Source of the DNA: Siphonodentalium dalli
Lineage: Eukaryota; Mollusca; Scaphopoda; Gadilida; Siphonodentaliidae
Length of the DNA stretch: 64,000 nt
Direction of reading: 5' to 3'
Assembly (NCBI GenBank): GCA_032622095.1
Contig: CP136061.1
Location: 200,190,244-200,254,243, forward strand
Part shown: positions 57,001-64,000 of the stretch, in pieces
Layout: each line of letters opens with the position of its first letter
Position numbering within the stretch: the stretch's first letter is position 1
Translations under genes and position numbers: made by a program
The notes under the pieces: generated by a model
Told to the model about the DNA's origin: nothing
The model's input: the letters and a program-made list of their open reading frames with translations, nothing else
The model's database searches: none

Positions 57001-58200
57001 CGGTTCAGGGATTTGACAACATGCACTTGTACTGATTGTCCAATATCCAGAAATGCTGAAAATAATTAATTGGGAAAAAAATTGAGTATCAAATACATGT
57101 ATATCAAACTTGAGAAGCTTAGGATATTTGATACTGGGATAGTAATCTTTTTAAAGAAATTCTTTCACTTGTTCTGGTTTTGGCAAAAATTTATACAAGT
57201 CCATACGGTCTAAAGCCCTAAATCAAACTGACACACTTGGTTTCAAGGAGGGTCAGACCTGTGACATGGGCATCACAACCCGATAAACCTTGCAGCCAAA
57301 TCTACAAAAAGGCTGTTTTTGGAATAGCCACATGTACACTGCAAGTAACATGATGGGCATGTATGGGTTAAGTCAGCTAGATAATTCAAAACATAGTTCA
57401 TATAGATGTAGTTTATTAAAAGTAACTAAATAATTATACATGTTTGTTATAAAATATAATACATATTTATTCAAAATATTCAATTACTTGAATTTACTTC
57501 ATACCTGTATGGAAAACAAGATTTATTCTTCTCTATGTAATTTATTCTTGACTAATACTCAGCTGAGGATGTATTAAATATTTATATTCTTCTGTGAAGT
57601 ATTATATTAAGCGGTGTACATGTAGTACATAGGTGTCCTGAACAAAACTTGTTTGGTATACAATCACATGTAGAGAGTTTTGGCAAAATTCACAATAAGA
57701 CTGGGTTAGAGCAGAAGTCATGTTATTGAGTTGTCCAGTTCACATGATCCAGATGACATCTCCAGATAATGTACATGTATGTTGAATCTTGACAGTGGAT
57801 ACTCGATGACGCTTAATGCTGAATCTGAAAGAAATACATTAATAAATTTGAAATGGAATTATGTGGATGAACAATTGTATGTAATACATTGCTTTGTGAT
57901 CGTTGTGTTCCAGCTCAGTTACATGTAGGACTCTATTACATAGTGTCAATAGTGTGTACATACCGGGTAGGGCAAAATTTATAAATGAGCCATGCTGAAC
58001 ACCTCACTTTGTATTTTTTGAAAGAATAACACGATCTTTCCCTAAATAATATATGACCATGGAATTAGGGATGTTGTGCATGGATCCTGCATGGGGTGAC
58101 CTTTTAAATAAATTCCTATACTAGGGGAAGCGGTCAGAATTTATATGTAAATTTAACCAATTATTGATACAGTCAAATCAGTCATATTCCTAATTGTAGT
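57001..58200. other. No gene recognised
   Basis: AT-rich spacer with no coding or repeat signal that I can support. Confidence 0.45.
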
Positions 58201-59176
58201 TCGGTCTCCAGGATATTTATTTCTCACCGACACAGGGAGGAGGGGTGAGAACAAATATCTATGTCAGTATCAATCAATTTATGGAAACTGTCAAATCGCT
58301 CAAGTTCATTAATGTGCTTCAGGCACCAGGATAAAATTTATATCTCCCTATAACAGTGGGGGGAATGTCAATATCAACCAATTTATTGTTACCATCAAAG
58401 TGGTCATGTCATCTAAAGTTGCACGGTCACCAGGATAAAATTAAGTTGGGGGTGGGGGACAAATATCATTATCGACCAATTTATTGACCGTCAACTAATT
58501 GGCCAAGTCCATTAATGTGGTTCGGTCTGCAGTATAAAATTTACTTCTCACCACTTTATGTCACTATCAACCAATTTATTGATATATCAAAGCGGTCATG
58601 TGACGTATGTCCAAATATTTATGTCATTATCAACAAATTTATTAATAGTCAAAGCAGGCATTCCAACTAAGTTTGTTTGGTCACCCGGCCAGGATCAAAT
58701 TTATTTTGGGGGGGGGGGGGGGTCGAGTCAGAACAAATATTTATGGCATGTATTTGGGGGGCATGAAAGTGGTCACACCCACTAATGTTGTTCGGTCATC
58801 AGGATAAAATTTATTTCTCACCTGTAATGGTGTGGGGGGGGGGGTATTTATTTCTCACCACAAGTGAGGGGGTGTAAGAACAAACATTTATGTCAGAACA
58901 AATATTTATGGCATTATCAACCAATTTATTTGATACTGTCGATTAATTGGCCATGTCCATTGTGGTGCCATTATCAACAAATTTATTAACAACGGTATAC
59001 AAATCGGTCAAATGACTCATGTCTACTAAGGTTGTTCGGCCACCAGGATAATATTTATTTGGGGGGGGGGGTGCCAGAACAAATATTTATGTCATTATCC
59101 AGCTGCATTATCAACCAATTTATTGATATCATCAAATAATTCGTTCGAGGATAAAATTTACTGATCACCACGACAT

Positions 59177-59287
59177 AGTCCAAGTCTTCTCGTACTAAAA
59201 CCAGCTAAGATATTCGGGATGGCTATATGCCATCGTCTAGCCATCCCAATATCTTAGCTGGATTTAGTACGAGAAGACTTGGACTAA
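59177..59287. mobile_element. Foldback hairpin inside the satellite, copy 1
   Basis: AGTCCAAGTCTTCTCGTAC onward pairs over about 46 bp with its complement at the other end; the loop is about 16 bases (around ATGCCATCGTC). A second copy lies at 59591-59699. Confidence 0.85.
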
Positions 59288-59590
59288 CCACGACAGTGGG
59301 GGGGGGGGTTGTCAGAACATATACATGTATTCAGGTCATTATCAACCAATTTATTGATACGTCAAAGCAGTCATGTGATTCATGTCCGCTAAGATTGTTC
59401 GGTCACCAGAAATAATTAATTGGGGGGGGGGGGGGTCAGAATAGAATTTATTTGGGGGGGGCATGAAAGTGGTCACACCGACGAATGTTGTTCGGTCATC
59501 AGGATAATATTTATTTCTCACCTGTAATGGGGTGGGGGGTATTTATTACTCACAACAATCGAGGATAAAATTTACTTCTCACCACGAAAT

Positions 59591-59699
59591 AGTCCAAGTC
59601 TTCTCGTACTAAAACCAGCTAAGATATTGGGATGGCGAAATGCCATCGTCTAGCCATCCCAATATCTTAGCTGGATTTAGTACAAGAATACTTGGACTA
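59591..59699. mobile_element. Foldback hairpin inside the satellite, copy 2
   Basis: Same hairpin as 59177-59287 with a few substitutions. Both copies sit at the same position within the satellite unit, so the hairpin was amplified with the array and did not insert twice. Confidence 0.85.
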
Positions 59700-60179
59700 A
59701 CTACAACAGTTGGGGGGGGGGGGTTGTCAGAACATATACATGTATTCAAGTCATTATCGACCAATTTATTGATACGTCAAAGCGGTCATGTGACTCATGT
59801 CCGCTAAGATTGTTCGGTCACCAGAAATAATTAATTTGGGGGGGGGGGGCGTCAGAATAAAATGTATTTGGGGGGGCATGAAAGTGGTCACACCCACTAA
59901 TGTTGTTCGGTCATCAGGATAAAATTTATTTCTCACCTGTAATGGGGTGGGGGGGTATTTATTTCTCACCACAAGTGAGGGGGTGTAAGAACAAACATTT
60001 ATGTCAGTATCAACCAATTTATTTACACCGTCAAAGCGATCATGTCCACTAATGTTGTTCAGTGCTCGGTCACCAGGATAAAATTTATTTCATTGGGGGG
60101 GGGGGGGGGGGGGGGGGGGTCAGAGCCAATATTTATGTCAGTATCAAGTTATCAATTAATCGATAATGTCAAATCATGT

Positions 60180-62137
60180 GAAATCAGTAAGTTTGTTCAT
60201 TAATGAGGTTCCAGTTTTTTTAGACTCTATTATACACATGTACCGCGCTTGACAGAAATGCATACATGAATTTACTATCTATGTCCTTATCCAAAGGGTT
60301 GAATTTTTAAATTAGAGCTGCAACAGGCAGCAAATACATGCAAATACAACCACACTTATTGACATACCATAAATTATGATTCTTTATTGACCAGAGGTGC
60401 AGCGTTTAGATAAATGTGCGTAAATTTAATTTTTTTTGCAAATATGTATGGTTGGTTGGGGTTGACCATTGCTTCAGTAGCGAGGCTGACAGATAGGGGA
60501 AAGACCATGCAGAGGGTGAACTTCATTGAGTAATCACTTCACTGCATATATTATATAGAAACCACCAGCCAATTCTCCATTGGGGGGGGGGGTGTCCACC
60601 TTTGAAATTTCCGACCAGCAACCCCCCCCCCCCCATTTTTGCTTATATAAGCTATACTCTAATCCACTGGGCAGCCCATTATTCAGGTATTTTTATAGAT
60701 CTGAACCAGAATCTGAAAATGAAATTTGCCAAATCGCCCCTCCCCCATGTCGCCACATCCCTGAGTGGATCACAAATTTGTTTTGGACAGCCTTTGACAA
60801 CGTAAAACATTTAGCACTCTACGGACTGGACCGGGGGAAGGGGGCTACAAAAGTTTATGATATAAACACAACTGCGTATCATTAAAACAAAAGTTGCCTA
60901 GATTAAAAAATGTACATACCGTTGGACAAGCTTCATAATAATTCAGCCATTTATTCATATATTGATCCTGAAATCCAACATCCATATACGGTAGGGCTGG
61001 CATTGACTGTCCTGAAAATAAAGAAATTATCTCATATACTATGACATGGTAAAACTGGAACCAATATAACACAGGTATCAATTAGTTTCATATACCGGTA
61101 TGAAGTTATTGTCAAAAATTTACCCCCCCCCCCACAACTGAAAGTCTGAGACGGATATTCACTGTGAATCTAGAATCATCCACATTTTTAGTAAATATAC
61201 AGGATGGCTTTTCTTTCTATATTGTACTGTTGTGCTTAAAATGAGATACCCTGTCAGGGGGGGGGGGGAAACTGCGGGACACAACGTACCAGGGGGTGGG
61301 GGGGGGGGGGTACCTAGGCGTCAAAAATTTACACGTAAATTTTTTCCTTATTCATTTAGGGGGGGGGGGGTTGCCGGAAAATGTAATTTTTTTCCAAATA
61401 TGTATTTTCAGACTCACAACTTCAATTTTCTCTCATTTTATAGAATATGGATTAACCTTAATATCCAAATCATATATACATGAGTAGTACAATCCACCTA
61501 AAACAATTTTGGATAACCACTGTCTTGGTTTACATGTGATATTGACCCCATTAACCCTCTTAATAATGCCGACTAAGTCAGTGTCTACCATTCGAATGCA
61601 GAATTCTACCCTGCGATCGCTTATCTGACAATTTTTTACTGCAGAACTATCCCATGTATTAAACAATTTCTCCTCCAATGGTATCAGAAAAGTTACCGGT
61701 ATATGCTGGTATCACACTCATCTCATTTGCATCTTTTTCAAAGTCGAGGTAATGACTGGTTGTCATTTTTTAAAGTGCATACAAAGCGTTGCGATCACCA
61801 ATATACATGTTGTACATGTCATGACATCACGAGGTACAAATCTGCGTTCTACTGGTAGACAATGACCATTTAAGTCATAATAATCTAAACTAAGTTACCA
61901 AGCACCTTCTCGTGAATTGTATGCTCCGGTGTTTTTTTCGGTTTCCGGTCAAACCGAGTTGTTGTCCGGCTGGGGTAGATTTGATTTTTCTGGGGGGGTT
62001 GGGGGGGGGGCAAATGGTCAGTGGAAAAAAACTGCAGTTTTTGCTGTTTTTTGGGGGGGGGGGGGCGTACCCAAACCGAAGAAAACACTTTTTTTCCACC
62101 CTGTGTCTGCATTTTTTTTCAAGCCCCCCCCCCCTGA
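60180..62137. other. No gene recognised; many G- and C-runs
   Basis: Homopolymer G or C runs of 10 or more occur at about 60583, 60622, 61123, 61259, 61299, 61361, 61990, 62055 and 62126. The open frames here run through these homopolymers (Gly- or Pro-rich) and are not credible. No other feature. Confidence 0.5.
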
Positions 62138-62520
62138 CCCTGCTGGACAAAACAAGTGTCCATTGGCACCGTGGTGTGTTTGCCATTCGGCCGCGGTGTC
62201 AGAGTTTGTAACTGCAGTTGAGCACCGCGGCTGAGTGGCAAGTACACCGCGGCCGACCGTCAAGTACACATGTACACCATGGCCGAAAAGCAACTACAAT
62301 GGGGCCGAATGACATGTACACCGTGGTTAGATTTCTGGTTTGTATTGTCTTTTTTCAGTTTCATGAATGTACACAGCGGCAACTACACCATGGTCGAATG
62401 GCAAATACACCGCGGCCCAACTGTAGTTAGCCGGTGGAGCCGCGGTGTAGTTGCATTTCGGCCGCGGTGGCAATGCTAACCGCACCGTGGTTAAGTGGAC
62501 ACTTGTTTTGCCCAGCAGGG
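62138..62520. mobile_element. 383-bp MITE with CCGCGG-rich internal repeats
   Basis: 25-bp terminal inverted repeats beginning CCCTGCTGG and differing at one base (A or G at position 10), followed by CAAAACAAGTGTCCA. Inside, a unit of about 25-30 bp (ACACCGCGGCCGAATGGCAA type) occurs about ten times in both orientations with drift. No coding capacity; no clear target duplication. Confidence 0.8.
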
Positions 62521-62839
62521 TAGATATATCATTCACGATATATGATAATAACCTTATATTTTATTACAATTTCAGCTGTGTATATAAATTCAGGAACATG
62601 TACATTGTATGTACAGACTACGCCGTTGCATGCAGTCAGGGACGTGGGTAGAGGTAGAGGGTTTCCGTTCGGGGATGTCCACCGTGGGTAATTCCAACTG
62701 TACCCCCCCCCCCCTCGAATCAGCCCTAATATCTTATATCTTCATAAACCATGGTTCTATATTCCCGGTATGAGATCAGTCAGATATTATAACCGGATAA
62801 ACTGCATAAATCCTAACATCTAGTGATTTAACTCCAAAC

Positions 62840-63420
62840 AAATACACATGGCTACGGGCAAGAGACCACGACACACCGGGCTGACCATGGTTGTTCGGCC
62901 CGGTGCGAGAACATTTTGAAATTTTAACCAAAAAATCGCAAATCCTAGAATCTAGACTGGCCTCAACCTATAGTGTTGGCAATTTCAAACCTCATACTCA
63001 ATGTCCCCCTCAGGTAGGAAAACTCTCCAACTGATGACCATTTCAGTCCACAAGTTTGATTAAATTTTGTAAAATATTGTTAAAGTTTGAAATAGTACAT
63101 GTAGCATTTTTTTATTGGCTATGGGGGAGAGACAATGACACACCGGTCGGACCATGGTTCGGCCTGGCGTGCGAAAATTTTGTAATCTGAACAAGAAAAT
63201 AAAAAAAATCCTAGCATCTACTAGTAGACTAGCCTCAAGCATTCCTAGAGTTAGAAATTTCAAACCGGACACCCCACTTTAATAGGTTGGAAAATGTCCA
63301 ACTGATGACAGTTCCAATGACAATGTTGACCAAATGTATGACAATATTGTTTTCTTAAATTAACTAGCAGTTTTTGACTGGCCACGGGGGAGGGACCAGG
63401 ACACAAGCTTTCCAATTGTG
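62840..63420 (+). repeat. Tandem repeat of about 265 bp, just over two units
   Basis: GACACACCGG...GACCATGGTT...GTTCGGCC at 62872 recurs at 63138. The next unit starts at about 63379 (GGCCACGGGGGAGGGACC) and then diverges. TCCAACTGATGAC also repeats in phase (63026, 63297). Non-coding. Confidence 0.75.
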
Positions 63421-64000
63421 GGAAATTTCCAACTAATGTTTTGGCAGGTATGAAATTTCCAACTGTTGATAGTAATGATTCAATGCTCATCACATTGCAA
63501 AAAAAAATATTTAAAATGATATGCTTTATAGCCAAACAGTTCCTCCCCCAACATTTTAAAGCTTAGAATTTTGAATTTGTTTTCACAAATTGGATACCTG
63601 ATCGCCAAAACTTTTGATGATTCGGGCAAAATTGAGATAAATTGCAATATTTTTCAGATCTCAACAGGAATTACGCAGAGTTTAGGTTATTTTAATACAT
63701 TACGCTACATGTACAGTGTGCAAGTTCATGTTTATTCATGGGAAATTCTACATATATCATTTTTGTTCAATCCTGGAAAAACACTGGACACAGGCCTCAG
63801 TCCCCTCAACTATTTCAGGCATGTTTGGCATTGAACAAAATGACCCTAGAAAAGGCTAAATACTACATGTACATAAACATTTCGGAAATTAGAAATTTAG
63901 ATTTTAAACAAAGACTTTATCAGACTTTGTTTGCTGCGATATACCGTACATCAATGTACATGTAGCACATGGGCGCCAAATTACTTGTACAAAGTTTAAC
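63421..64000. other. No gene recognised
   Basis: AT-rich end of the window with no supported feature. Confidence 0.45.

Larger units (their letters stand above)
58200..60180 (+). repeat. Complex satellite with poly-G tracts
   Basis: Units of roughly 110-160 bp contain AATCAACCAATTTATTGATA-type blocks, GTCATGTGACTCATGTCC, TTGTTCGGTCACCAGGATAA and AATTTATTTCTCACC, each commonly followed by a G-run of 9-25. Higher-order copying is visible: GTGGTCACACCCACTAATG plus its downstream sequence recurs at about 58768, 59470 and 59883. G-runs include 58708-58722 (15) and 60095-60119 (25). Non-coding. Confidence 0.88.

Noticed and set aside
60580-60885. 101-codon plus-strand frame, and similar frames at 61232-62293
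   Set aside because: They run through poly-G or poly-C tracts that encode Gly or Pro runs; frame continuity depends on homopolymer length.
1-64000. tRNA, rRNA or snRNA genes
   Set aside because: I found no stretch with a credible cloverleaf with A and B boxes, or conserved rRNA segments, by eye; a covariance search would be needed to exclude diverged ones.

Overview
This is eukaryotic, AT-rich, intron-poor DNA that looks like a transposon-dense stretch of a marine invertebrate genome. The set of elements fits a mollusc or another lophotrochozoan best: Penelope-like elements with hammerhead motifs, APE-type LINEs with a 2A-like start, Tigger/pogo transposases, a KIAA1958-type tyrosine recombinase, G-run satellites and foldback MITEs. 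The taxon is inferred, not shown. I found no complete host gene. Every coding stretch I can name belongs to a mobile element, and nearly all carry stops or frameshifts. Three short open stretches (near 44.2, 50.3 and 54.8 kb) could be host exons, at low confidence.

Layout. 1.6-1.9 and 12.35-12.65 kb hold two copies of a piggyBac-like MITE. 3.04-6.42 kb holds a 3.37-kb element encoding a tyrosine recombinase (DUF3504/KIAA1958 type); it is bounded by inverted arrays of a 16-bp repeat and by a perfect 8-bp target-site duplication. 8.5-10.2 kb holds dispersed repeats and a double-hairpin MITE. 10.5-12.1 kb is a decayed Tigger-type transposase. 13.4-15.9 kb is a 5'-truncated LINE. 16.6-17.6 kb is a 500-bp tandem duplication. 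LINE relics follow at 21.1-22.3 and 23.2-25.4 kb, then a non-autonomous TIR element at 26.1-27.7 kb. 28.4-30.7 kb is a TIR element with a KRBA2/Ginger-like integrase fragment, split by a 1.24-kb retroposon with its own 12-bp duplication.

31.0-37.2 kb is the most informative region: a nearly full-length GIY-YIG Penelope-like element on the minus strand. It has 289-bp pseudo-LTRs, and each pseudo-LTR carries a type I hammerhead ribozyme motif. Its N-terminal coding region is interrupted by a 2.13-kb insertion made of two 646-bp MITE copies around an 840-bp core. The outer flanks of this insertion share 3 bp, while the inner flanks do not match. Further Penelope fragments lie at 30.84-31.01, 43.05-43.62 and 56.3-56.6 kb. 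Hammerhead-like relics lie at 37.28, 56.17 and, more weakly, 19.52 kb.

39.9-42.2 kb is a second Tigger-type transposase relic, ending in a PHD-like zinc finger. 46.3-47.4 kb is an orphan L1-type ORF1 followed by about 410-bp tandem repeats. 51.0-54.3 kb is a broken but nearly full-length APE-type LINE. From 56.6 kb to the end the window is mostly satellites and MITEs rich in poly-G, including a 25-G run and a CCGCGG-rich MITE.
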